Assembly (NCBI GenBank): GCA_022575985.1
Contig: JAKSXM010000007.1
Coordinates: 17,424,501 to 17,488,500 of the forward strand
Direction of reading: 5' to 3'
Origin: Anagrus nilaparvatae
Taxonomy: Eukaryota; Arthropoda; Insecta; Hymenoptera; Mymaridae
Length of the DNA: 64,000 nucleotides
The notes below the pieces were generated by a model. It saw only the letters and a program-made list of their open reading frames with translations. It was not told where the DNA came from and made no database searches. Positions 36,301-48,700 of this stretch are shown in pieces. The translations under genes and the position numbers were made by a program. Position 1 is the stretch's first letter. Each line of letters begins with the position of its first letter.

Positions 36301-39300
36301 AACGTTAAAAAACAATTTGCTATTTTTTTAAATTTTAATTATCACCTTTATTAGATGTTAAGATTCCAATTCAAAATATGATAATTACTCCAGTGAAAAT
36401 ACGGTTTTGGTAGTATAATCACCTACCACTACCAGATTTGGTCTACTATAGGTTTTTTGGGTCGTTGATCACGAAATTCTGGGTTATTTCTATGAGAAAT
36501 GAGTGGAACACCCTTAAATTTGCAAAAACTACCCCTAAAAAGAGGTATTTTTGATGTATTCGAATTTTGGACGGTCAGATTTGGTCCATATGGGTTTTTT
36601 GGGTCGCTGATCAAGAATTTCGAGGACTTTTCTATGAAAAGTTAATATTTCACCCCTTAATTAGCAAAAAATACCCCTAAAAAGGGGGTGCTTTTGCTAT
36701 TTTGGCACTTTAACCGTTCAGAAACGGTTTTAATGGGTTTTTTGGGTCGCTGAAAAAGAATTCTTGGGAATTTTTAACAAAAAATTCCCCATAATTTTTC
36801 TTCAGCAACCCAAAAAACCTACACTGAAAAAAAATTATAGACCCGACGCCTTGAATTTTACAGGCCGAAGGCATCGACTCTAAGTCTAGGGGCAGTGTCT
36901 TGTTTAATCAAGACGTATGGCAGAGGAATGAACGCGCGTTTTGACTGAATTAGAAGCACAGTGTCCGCGTCTCTACCGAACTCGGGAAACGCGCGTTCGC
37001 ATCGAGGCCCAATGAACATATGTTTGCCACGTGTCGGAGCGAACGCGCGTTTCGCGAGTTCTTAGAGAGGCTCTGGGCCGATTTTTTTTTGAAGGCGCAT
37101 TGAGAGTCTATTATAAGGGGCCATTTCCATGTTTTCGTAACTCGCTTGACGTCTGCATATCGATTCTAGGCGTCGGGCCTATAATTTTATTTCAGTGTAT
37201 ATAAACCGAATCTTAACACTGACAATGCAAAAATAGCAAAAACTCCCCTTTTAGGGGTAGCTTCTGTTAATTTAAGTGTGAGAAATTAATTTTTAACAAA
37301 AAATTCCCCAAAATTCTTGTTCAGCCACCCAAAAAATCCATTAAACCCGTTTCTGAAAGCTGAAAGAGCGAAAGTAGCAAACACAAGTTTTTAGGGGTAG
37401 TTTTGTAAATTTAAGGGTGAAAAATAATTTTTTAATAAAAATTTTCCTAAAATTCGTGATCAGCGACCCAAAAAACCTATATGAACCGAATCTTAACACT
37501 GACAATGTAAAAATAGCAAAATCACCCCCCTTTTAGTGGTAGTTTCTGTTAATTTAAGAATGAGAAATTAATTTTTAACAAAATTTCCCCGAAATTCTTG
37601 TTCAGTGACCCAAAAAACCCATTAAAATCGTTTCTTAACGGTAAAAGTGCCAAAACAGCAAAAACAATCCTTTTTAGAGGTGTTTTTTGCTAATTAAGGG
37701 GTGAAATATTATCTTGTCATAGAAAAGTCCTCGAGATTCTTGATCAGCGACCCAAAAAACCCTTATGTACCAAATCTGACTGCCTAAAATTCGAGTACAT
37801 CAAAAATACCCCTTTTTAGGGGTAGTTATTGCAAATTTAAGGGTGTTCCACCCATTTCTAATAGAAACGACACCAAAATTCGCGATCAGCGACCCAAAAA
37901 ACCTATAGTAGATCAAATCTGGTAGTGGTAAGTGATTATACCGACCCCCCCCCCCCGTATTTTGACTGGAGTAAATGTTTTATAGCATTTATGTACTCTA
38001 CGTAGTCCTCAGCTGAAGCATACATACTTACTTTTGTATATTATTAGATACAATACATTACAAAATATTAAATATTATTAAATAAAAATTATTACCTTTT
38101 CTTACGAGTCAAAGTTTGTGTATATTCATCATGAATAGGTGTTGGTGATGAAACATAATCTCTAAAATCAACTGGTGCTGGTAATGAAAAATTAGAATCA
38201 ATAGTTGTAGATGTAGAAATATTTCTTTGATTTGCTTTATTATCATTTGTTAAATTATTTATTTTATAACAATCTAAGTTAATGTCATCTACACGATGTA
38301 CTTGAATTTCAGGTAAATAACCAATAATTTGTTGTGGAAAGATTTGAGTTATTGTTCCAATTGAATTTGAAGCGTGCATTCGACCTAACATAGTTTCTGT
38401 AGATAATTCACGTACGTCAACACCCACTTCCATTCCTCTTACTTCAGTATATGCTTCTGATATAGATGAAGATGCTGCATCTTTTTCGATTTCTCGCTGG
38501 TTTGAACAACCTGTACAAACTATATATTGAAAAACTTTTATTATATATATCTGTATTTCTGAACTATAAATTATTCTTACAGCTATATCTTATGTTTATT
38601 AAATTTCAGATAAGGTATAACTTTTTTTGCTGTCTAATTAAAATAAAAATAATAATTTAAAATATCGATTATAATTGAATTGAATGTATGCAGTATTTTA
38701 TAATTGATATATTTTTAAAATTTTACAATTGCAATTGAAGTCATGACTTCTTCGTATAATTATTATTTTACAAGTAAATATTTGTTATTTTCAGAGTTGG
38801 GCAAATAACAGATATGGATTTTTTTTTCCATATCCATATTTCATATTTTTTATATATGATTAATTTTTTTCAAAAATTTGTTTTTTAAGTCTCACCATGC
38901 CGTGGTTGAGTAAAATTCATTTTTAAGAAATTTTTTTGCGAAATCAATACGTTTGCAATCGTTAGCAAAAAAAATCCGGCTGCCATAACCGGCAACTAAA
39001 TTTTTTTTTCAGTGTCTATATTGGTATTTAATATTATAACGTTTTTTAAATATATTTGTTATTGACTATATAAAGCTTAAGAAGTAACTAACGTTATTTA
39101 CCCTGAATCGATTCTGAACAGTAAAAGGTAGTTATAGAAATTGTAATATAAGGGAAAACCAATAAAATAGCTGAGACAAACAAATTAATATCTGATAAAT
39201 GTTCATTACATTTTAAACAAATAGGAATACTAAGGGTTTTATCAATATAATACGTGTGTATTATGTTTAATATGTTATATGTAAAGGAAACTATCCTGAG

Positions 39301-39693
39301 GACATAATTATTACTTCAATATTTTAAAATCTTAAAATCATTTTATTCTCTGCTATCATTTTATTTACTTAAATGTATATAAAAATTAAATAAAAAATAT
39401 ACAGAACAAATAAATATAGTACTAAAACCAGAAATCCAAAAAATTTTTAATTATTTTATAAAAAAGTGTAATGAAAAAATATTACACAAGAATTTAATTC
39501 TAATGCAGGTCAGTAGCTATGAATTTAATCTCTCACATGTAACAGGTTTAAAAAATTATTTCTGATTAAAAAATTTAAAAAAAGTAATATTTAACCAAAA
39601 AAATAAAATTTTATATGTATTTGTTTACATTTTTTTTTTTTGTATATCTTAAACTGTTTTTATGCATAAACTTTTTTTTTCTTTCAGTTGCAC

Positions 39694-39724
<31 letters not shown>

Positions 39725-42700
39725 CGTATAATAAATAAATGATAAATATTAAAGTTATGCACTATAAAACAGAGATTTTCACAAAGGTATATAAATAATA
39801 TAAACTGCATCTGAAATATGACTGTAACAAGTGATATGAGTTTTATATACTTTATTTATTTTATTTTATTTTTTTTGTTAGTTTTTTTCACAACAATAAA
39901 AGCTTCAAATGGAAGTTTCATAACTTATTATTATTTATTTTAAAAATAAAGTATAAAAATATATTTTATTTTATATTTTATTCTTTTTGATAAATAAATT
40001 ATTTTCTTATATAGGCATTTCTGCCTGATCGTTACTATTTCTGTAATGCAGAGCTTTAAATGAATAGGCTTTATGTACACGGTAGAGCTGCTTTGGTTGA
40101 ATATTCAACCAATTGGTTGAATTCCGCAGTTTTTGGTTGAATTTTCAACCAATTGGTTGAATATTAAACCGAATACTGCGATTTTCAACCAAAAACTGCG
40201 AAATTCAACCAATTGGTTGAATTTTCAACCAAAACTGGTTTAATTTTCAACCAAAAGCTAAAATACAAAATAAAAACGATGTTTTTATAGTACAGGGTAA
40301 GAAATGATCAGGGCATCCATTAAAAGTGAATGAATTTTATTATATTATTGTAATTAGTAATTTTTTATGTACTACTTCTTTTGGCTCTGAAACTTAGGAA
40401 TGACTAATTAAAAAGTTTATCCTACGTAGAATAACAAAATGGCGGCTACCTACAGAAAGTTAAAATGAAATAAAAAGCCTTTAATTTTCGAGCAAAAGTA
40501 TATTTCGATTAGAAAAAATTTGTGTTGATCTTTTCGGTACAAGGATTTTCGGTGTAGAACAATTCCACAAAACTTTCTTGTGTAGAATTATTGATTTGTC
40601 GAATAATTTTGTGTTGATCAAATCCCTTGCCTCTTTTAACATGGAACATGTTTGTTAGATAGGGTATTTGAAAAACTTTGGCTAGACATGGGGAGGGGGG
40701 TGTGAAATGGACTTAGAATATTTTTGATTTAGAATCAAATCGAATAATAATTTGAAGTGGAAGCCTGATCAGGCCCTGATAAGAACAAGAACTTAGAGGA
40801 TTACTTTATGTTTATGGACTTACGATAATTTATATTTCAGGATTTATTGTAATTTCGGTTTTTGGATTTATTACTGTTATGAGTGATATGAACATGTTCC
40901 TCGATGTTCCATGCTCGTTGGTTGTGTAGTTACACAAACCGGTTATAAATTTTTTTTTTATTAGTTAGAGAAATTTGTAACAGAAAACTCTAGATCAAAA
41001 AAATTAAAATCGGTCAGGTAGTTTTAGAGAAATCTTAATTAGAAGGTGTAAAAACATAGTTTTCTAAATAAGAATACAAATTTTTTTTTGTATAAGTAGA
41101 CTTATAAGTTATGAGTGATTTTTGAGCCATAAAGTTATCTTTTTAGTTTTCATACTGAACCTGTAGCTGATTTTACCCCTGCTGCTTGTCTGATTTGCTA
41201 TTTTTTACCATTTTGGCACGGCTTAATTTGGCGTCATAAACAATCGCGAATATTAGCAAAATTTGCTCATAATTTCTATCAGTGACAAGTTCCGACATAA
41301 TTTATAACTATATTTAACAAGAAGGATTTGAAAATAAATTTTTTTTAGATACTCTTGAGACATATATAAAGTAATTAATAAAAAAAAAGAATTTGATTAT
41401 TAAAAAAAAAATTAGGTAAAACGACAGGAAGTTAAAGCATACAATATTAAGTTTAAAAAAATTTATCCATACTACGTACAGAGCCAATAGAAGTAGTACA
41501 TAAAAAATTACTAATTAAAATAATATAATAAAATTCATTCACTTTTAATGGGTGCCCTGATCATTTCTTACCCTGTACTATAAAAACATCGTTTTTATTT
41601 TGTATTTTAGCTTTTGGATGAAAATTAAACCAGTTTTAGTTGAAAATTCAACCAATTGGTTGAATATTCAACCAATTGGTTGAATTTGGCAGTTTTTGGT
41701 TGAATATCGCAGTATTTGGTTGAATATTCAACCAAAGCAGCTCTACCGTGTATTTTAATTTTTTTTTTTATTTGTCAAAAATTATTAAGTAAACTATATC
41801 CCAACTATATCAATTATTTTTACAACAATAAATCTGTTTATGACGTAAATGTAGAAAACAATATCAGTAAAATTATGAAAGTCAGCTCTGTGGAGATCGC
41901 GATCTTACTTTTAATAGTTAATGCCATTTCTATACCATTCAATGTAATAACTTACACTTAGAGTATGTGATAATTAAGAAATTGAATATTAAATTTTCAC
42001 AAAGGAAAATATTGTGCTATCAATCGTACTAAATTTATACTCGATTAAAAAGGCGTAGCTCGGAATCCGGTAATTTGAAAATTCCACTAGTTTACGTTCT
42101 TTTATATTCTTACCCTCTAATATAATTTCAATTTAGTTTTCCTGAAATATTCTATAGGTAATAGTGAGTAAAATGAAATAAACTTGATGATTGGGCGATT
42201 TACTTTTAGCAATTAAATAAACGCGAAATTATTAGCGCCGCATGCTTAACTTTTTAAAAAACTCATATTTTTTAAACAGCACGTGACATGTAATAAAATT
42301 TTTAACTTTACAAATATTGTGATCGGTAATAAATATCATATTTTTTCTTCTTATAGTTTTCACTACAAATTTTATAATTCTGATAATAAAAAAAACGCTG
42401 CCAAGGGATTGGCACTATGGTTCCTCATTAACAATAGCAAAATATTTATAATGGTCTATTTTATCTAATAAAAATTATAATTTGAGATATCAGTATTTCA
42501 TAAAAAAAAGTTAAATACCGTATTTTAAAAGAAAAAAAATGTTGCTGTAATTTAATGTTTTTTATTTAACAAATTTTTAGAAAAAAATTTCAATAAACTA
42601 GGTATTACACTTAAAAAAAAAACAATATTACAGATTTTTTAATTTTTTTGTTTTATTAATATTGAGAAAAAAATTTTGAAAAAATTCGGTATCAGGTCCA

Positions 42701-45700
42701 AAAAATTACTATGAATAAGCTTTCTAAAACTAGTACTCTCATAGAAATTAATTAGGTACTACGTCCGAACAAAAAAAAAATTTGGTATTCTTTGTATTTT
42801 TTTGTGAAAAAAATTTTGGGAAAAAAATTTTCAAAAAATTAGTTATCAGATTCGAGATATCGAGTAAAAATCGTTCAAATATAAGTACTTTCATGGAAAT
42901 AAATGAGGTATTACATCCAAATTAAAAAAAAAAAAAGTAGTTTGAGATTTTTTGATGAAAAAATTTCTGAAAAAAAAATTAGATCTTAATTCCATAATGG
43001 TTGTTAAATACCACCGATTGCAAAATTTTCAAATATTAGTACTTTCATAGAAAAAAACTAAGTATTACGTCCTAAAATAAAAAAAATTTTGGCATTTTTT
43101 GTATTTTTTGGCAACAAAAATTTTGAGAAAAAAATTTTGAAAAAATTAGGTTTCAGGTCCAAAAAAATGCTATAAATCATATTTCTAAAACTAGTACTCT
43201 CAAAGAAATGAATTAGGTACTACGTCCAAAAAGAAAAAAAAAATTAGTGTTTTTTGTATTTTTTTGTGAAAAAAATTTTGAGAAAAAAATTTCAAAAAAT
43301 TAGTTATCAGATTCGAGATATCGAGTAAAAATCGTACTTTCAAATATAAGCACTTTCATGGAAATAAATGAGGTATTACATCCAAATTAAAAAAAAAAAA
43401 AAAGTAGTTTGAGATTTTTTGATGAAAAAATTTTTGAAAAAAAAATTAGAACAAAAGAAATACCTCAATATCTACATTTTAACGATTTTGAGATATTGAA
43501 GGAAACGCGTTTGAATTGATCTTTCAATGTTGCTCAACATTAAAAAAAAAAGTAACATGCTTTTATACTAATTAAGGTACGCTCTTTTCAATGGTGACAT
43601 AAATTTTCCCGATTTTTCACTCCTTATATGGAAAACTGTAGATATGCACAAAAAAAAGTCTAAGATTGGAGAAAATACTTAAGAAGAATGTCAATATGTA
43701 CATATGCCATTCTTCTTTGTAAGACAGGTACGTCGCGCGGTTGTATTACAAAAGAAAAACGTCAATATCTACAACATAAGTTTATAATTTATAATTTTTT
43801 TTGTTGTTTCACAAATTTGGGCAAATTTATTTAGTAATTTAATTATTTATCATATTATTAACACATTCGCTGCGGCAGGTCACGTGACTCCATTTAAAAT
43901 ACATGGGATCATGGGCGCATTTCGCCCATGCCGCAGCGAATGTGTTAAATAATTATAACATAAGTTATTATTACATTAATTGGCCTATAATATGTACAAT
44001 AAAATATTACGAGCCCGTGTTCAGAAAAGTAAAGAATGGCATGGTAAAGAATGGGAAAATAAAGATCGGCTTTGCCTCGTATGGTAATTTACTTATGATT
44101 TGGCTTTGGGCCATTCTTTATTTATGGACAAGGGTCGTATACGATTTTTCTTGTTAGTGTCCAGAAAGTGCGTGTTTTCTGGCCGCTGCCCTATTCGAAA
44201 AAACGCATTTTCTCGACACTGAGCAAGAAAAATTATGTTTTGTCCTTGGCCACAAAAAAAAGATGCCCCAAATCGCAGTTTACCATCCTCGGCTTCGCCT
44301 CGGACGGTAATTTACGTGCGATTTGGGCCATTCTTTACTTTTGTGGCCATGGGTAAAAATATACTATTTCTTCGTCAGTGGCGAGAAAACACGACTTTTC
44401 CGGTCGTGCAGCGGCCAGGAAATACGTGGTTTCTGGCCGCTGACAAGAAAAATATTTTATTCAACGCAGTTCATTTTTTATAATAAATTTTAATAATTGA
44501 ATTCTTTAAATTAAATTATTTATTAAATTATTAATTTTTAAATTTTTTATAATTTTATAGTTAATATTTTTGTATTTTAATAAATTAAAGAATAATTAAA
44601 AATTAGTATATCTAGTAAATTTAATAAATAATTTAATTTAATTAAAATTTATTATAAAAAATATATAACACTGGAGACTAAAATATTTTGTAGATAGGCC
44701 AATTTTTAAGTATTAAATATCAAAATACGGGAGGCGCTACTTAAAAATAATGTCAATATGTACATATGCCATTTCTCTTGTATTAGGTGAGCGCCACGCA
44801 AAGGCATTACTTAAGAAAAACCTCAATAACTACAAAAATATGTAGATATGCCATTTTTTCAAGTATTTTTTTTTTTAATGCATGTAAAATTTTTATTAAT
44901 ACTTAAGACCATGTAGATAGGCCATGCGATTTCGCTAATGATAACTGATAAAGAAATAATTTTTGCACCATCGGATAGAGAATTCAAAGACGATTAAGCC
45001 CATATAAAAAACTCATTTTTCATAAAAATGTAGTTATTGAGGTATTTCTTTTGTACGGCAGCATAATGGTTGTTAAATACCAACGATTGCAAAATTTTCA
45101 AATATTAGTACTTTCATAGAAAAAAACTAAGTATTACGTCCTAAAATAAAAAAAATTTTGGCATTTTTTGTATTTTTTGGCAACAAAAATTTTGAGAAAA
45201 AAATTTTGAAAAAATTAGGTATCAAGTCCAAAAAAATGCTATAAACCATAGTTCTAAAACTAGTACTCTCAAAGAAATAAATTAGGTACTACGTCCAAAA
45301 AGAAAAAAAAAATTAGTGTTTTTTGTATTTTTTTGTGAAAAAAATTTTGAGAAAAAAATTTTCAAAAAATTAGTTATCAGATTCGAGATATAGATTAAAA
45401 ATCGTACTTTCAAATATAAGTACTTTCATGGAAATAAATAAGGTATTACATCCAAATTAAAAAAAAAAAAAAGTAGTTTGAGATTTTTTGATGAAAAAAT
45501 TTTTGAAAAAAAAATTAGGTCTTAATTCCATAATGGTTGTGAAATTTCACTGGTTACATACATACACACACACACACACACATACAGACTTTTTTTAAAA
45601 ACCGGTTTTTTAGCTTCCTGAGGTCCCAAAATGTGCTTATACGCCAAAAAATCAAAAATCAAAATTTCATCTATCACAAAGGTTCCTCTATGAGGAACCA

Positions 45701-48700
45701 AAATTATTTAGTATTGATATGACTATTTTGTTTGTTTACACGTTTATAGGTTAAATTTTAAATCTTATCAGTTTAATTTTGAAATAGCAACTGGATACTG
45801 TGAATACGTTTAGAAGCTGATTGAGATGTAATTTGTATAATTTTATTGATGGAAAGTTAATTTTTATTTTAAGTATCATGTGAATAAATTCAAATTTTCT
45901 GAATCCTTATTCTTGGATAATATTTAAGTAAACTACACAAAACACAAAATTTTATCAGGAATACCTATAAATAATTATTTTTTTAATGCTTTTAAACAAT
46001 CTTTGGGTGAAAAAGTATTTTTTTTTTTTTAAATTTCTTAAATCATACAAAAATAAATAAAACGATAACAATTTTAGGGATAAAATAACAAGTAATTGCA
46101 ACAAAAGTGAAAATTTGATTTGTGTTTTACATAAATTTTGCTAACAACATCTAAAAATTTTAATGAAATTATTTAAAATTATGCTATACTTTTTTTAAAG
46201 TATATTTTATTTTAAAAAACTATTCAAAAAATTTACGTTTCATATCATAAAATACTCAGTACAAGCATAAAGTCTCAGATTTTCTTAGTTACTGAAGTAT
46301 AATAGCTCAGGCCTCCTAAAGTACTCTTTATAAGACTTAGATTACTTTTAGAAGTTCATTTTGATCTAAGGATAAAAAAAAGAAACAAATTACTTCAAAC
46401 CTGAATGAATTAGGATTAAAATTAATATTTGGAGTCCGCTTTAACCTAAAATGCGAATAATTATATGAATGAATTTTCCTCTTATACCGTCTGTTAAATA
46501 GCAGTTACAAGATTATTTGTTACAAATATTTAATATTATGAATAAACTGTATAAATTTTACAAGTGTGCCTAAAAATTTAAGTTTAAAAAAAAATTTTCG
46601 AAATAGTTACGATCAGGTAGAAATATTTATATTTTTTCAAGATAAATAGTAAAATAATTTACCTTTAACGTTATTATCAGTATCAGTAAAATTATCTCTT
46701 TTTAATTTATTTACATCAGGACTCTTGAGAAAAATTTCACCATTTATAACATAAACAACAAGAATAGTAAAACCCTAAAAAATAGTAATAAATCAATAAA
46801 ATAAACAAATTAAAAAATTTTTTTCTTACTAAATACTTACCAATAATATTGATTGTATTGCAAATATATAACTATATATAATTAATTTATAATTAATATA
46901 TAATATTGATGATATTTCTAATATTATTATACCAATAACAATAAATACTGATTTATGTAACATTCTTACTCTGTAAAAAAAAATTATTATTATTTTTTTT
47001 TATTGATGCTTGGGTTTAAAAATAAAACAATTAGACAATTTTATTTTTCTGCAAATAGTTAGTCCTAATTTATGATATATTAGTATGCAGATAACCTAAT
47101 CCTTTAAGAATCTTCTTAATTTTTATTTTTGAATCAATCAATCTGAAGATTAACTGTCAATTAATTAATTGTGCAAACATCTGTATTTCTACTCCACGGC
47201 GGACTCTTCAAATAAGTGTTATTTAAAGCCTAACCACTTTAGAAAAAAGCAGCCCTTAAAAAAGAAGTAAAGGAAACTGTACCCCTTCAGACATGTGTCT
47301 CTTGACAAAAATTACGTAAACAGAGATCTGTGATAGACGAAGAAGCTACCTTGCAGGTAGAGGTAACATATGTAAAGGCTTAGCTTACTGTATAGTGAGG
47401 CCTCTGCCAAGCCCACTCAGGTGTTTCAATAGTAACTTAACTTTGGCTTCTTCACGCCAAGTGATCACCAGTATATCTTGTTCGAAATACAGCCCCAGTG
47501 ATAACTTACTGGTGGGGCGTACCGGCTCAAATCAAAAGGCTGAAGTTTTACTAAATTAAATAAGAAACGATTTATACAAGTTATAGCTATAGGGCAAGGG
47601 GAAATTTTGGAGGAATCCCGCAGAGTAGGATGTGAGGAAGACGCGGAAAAACTGCTTTCCGAAGTAATAACGCAGTGAAAGAAAGCCTAAGAGAATTCTA
47701 TGCCTCAAAAAAGGTTTAATGAAAAAGTAAAATGCGTGTACTGGAGGAATCTAGAAATTGCGGAGCTCCGCAGACAAAGTCACAAGGCTTGAAGAAGGGC
47801 AACTAGGGCCAAATCCGACGTAGAAACTAATCAACTGAGTTTTATTACCAAGTTCACAAGGAAGTTAATTGCTCCTTGAGGCATGCGATCAGCATTAGCA
47901 AGATTCGCTGTCAAAGGAAGCTATGCATCGAAGTCGATAACGACCCTTGGGGTCGGGGTTTTAAGATCGTTACAAAGAAGCTGAGGGGCTTTATGGCCGG
48001 CTCGTTAATGAATTAAGAACAAACAAAGAGAGTCGTTGACGCTAAGTTTCCGACACACCAGACAATACTGGACCAAGAGGATGACATCAATATAGACGAT
48101 ATTTCGGACTTCACAGAGAAGGAACAGTTCACTGCCGTGAAAATTCTTAGAAATAAGAAAGCTCTCGGCCCAGATGCCATACCAACTGAGATTATTAAAA
48201 TAGCTGCACACGAGTGTACGGTGCTGATGCTTAGGATGTATAATACCTGCATCCGGACAGGAGTCTTTAGCAGACGATGGTAAGTAGCTCTGCTGGCCCA
48301 CATTAGCAAGGGAAAGGGTGATCCAACAATCCCATCGTACTAGCAACCAATAGCATCTCTGAATACGGCAGACAAAGGCTTCGAAATTATGTTCGGATTT
48401 TAAACGCAGTATAAGCAACAGGGGACCTTTCTCCTCGGCAACATGGCTTCAGATGGGTACGGTCTACGATTGAGGCAGTAAGAGAGGCCGCAGATGCAAT
48501 AGCCAAAGCCTAAACGGGTAATAATAATTCCCGTGAAATTACTCTTCTGGTTATCCTGGATGTTAAAAATGCTATTAACTCGGGAAAGTGGACAGAGTTC
48601 CTGCAAGAACTAAATGACATCACAGTACAAAAATATTTGATTCAGGTAACGAAGAGCTATCTGAGTGACTGGGTACTATTATGCGATACCCTGCAAGAAA

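Larger units (their letters stand above)
43451..45054. mobile_element. 1.6-kb element with ACAAAAGAAATACCTCAATA termini, nested
   Basis: ACAAAAGAAATACCTCAATA and TCTACAT on the left match, inverted, the right end (ATGTAGTTATTGAGG, TATTTCTTTTGT). Motifs related to the ends recur inside: AATGTCAATATGTACATATG at 43690 and 44750, and AAAACCTCAATAACTACAAA at 44817. It contains the 87-bp MITE at 43860 and a GC-richer segment at 44030-44460. Frames of 60-84 codons at 43903-44483 have no recognisable domain. Confidence 0.68.
42419..45699 (+). mobile_element. Repeat family with GGTTCCTC ends, copy 2, interrupted by another element
   Basis: Begins GGTTCCTCATTAACAATAGC and ends GGTTCCTCTATGAGGAACC. Internal units repeat as in the 13.3-kb copy (AAACTAGTACTCTCA, GTACTACGTCC, AATGAGGTATTACATCC, AGATTCGAGATATCGAG). 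The segment 43451-45054 is a separate insertion. The final 120 bp (CACA)n, AAAACCGGTTTTTTAGCTTC, GCTTATACGCC agrees with copy 1. It lies in the receptor intron. Confidence 0.68.

Noticed and set aside
36429..36614. Minus-strand 61-codon frame with repeated PKKP.. words
   Set aside because: The repeats come from the tandem units of the foldback element.
41716..41961. Plus-strand 81-codon frame with hydrophobic segments
   Set aside because: It starts inside the right terminus of a transposon and crosses its border; the hydrophobicity follows from T-rich DNA.
43903..44483. Overlapping 62-84-codon frames in a GC-richer segment
   Set aside because: They are made of internal repeats of a non-coding element and have no domain or codon bias.
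48005..48606. Three minus-strand frames of 68-137 codons
   Set aside because: They lie antisense to the readable R1-clade RT on the plus strand and contain no domain.
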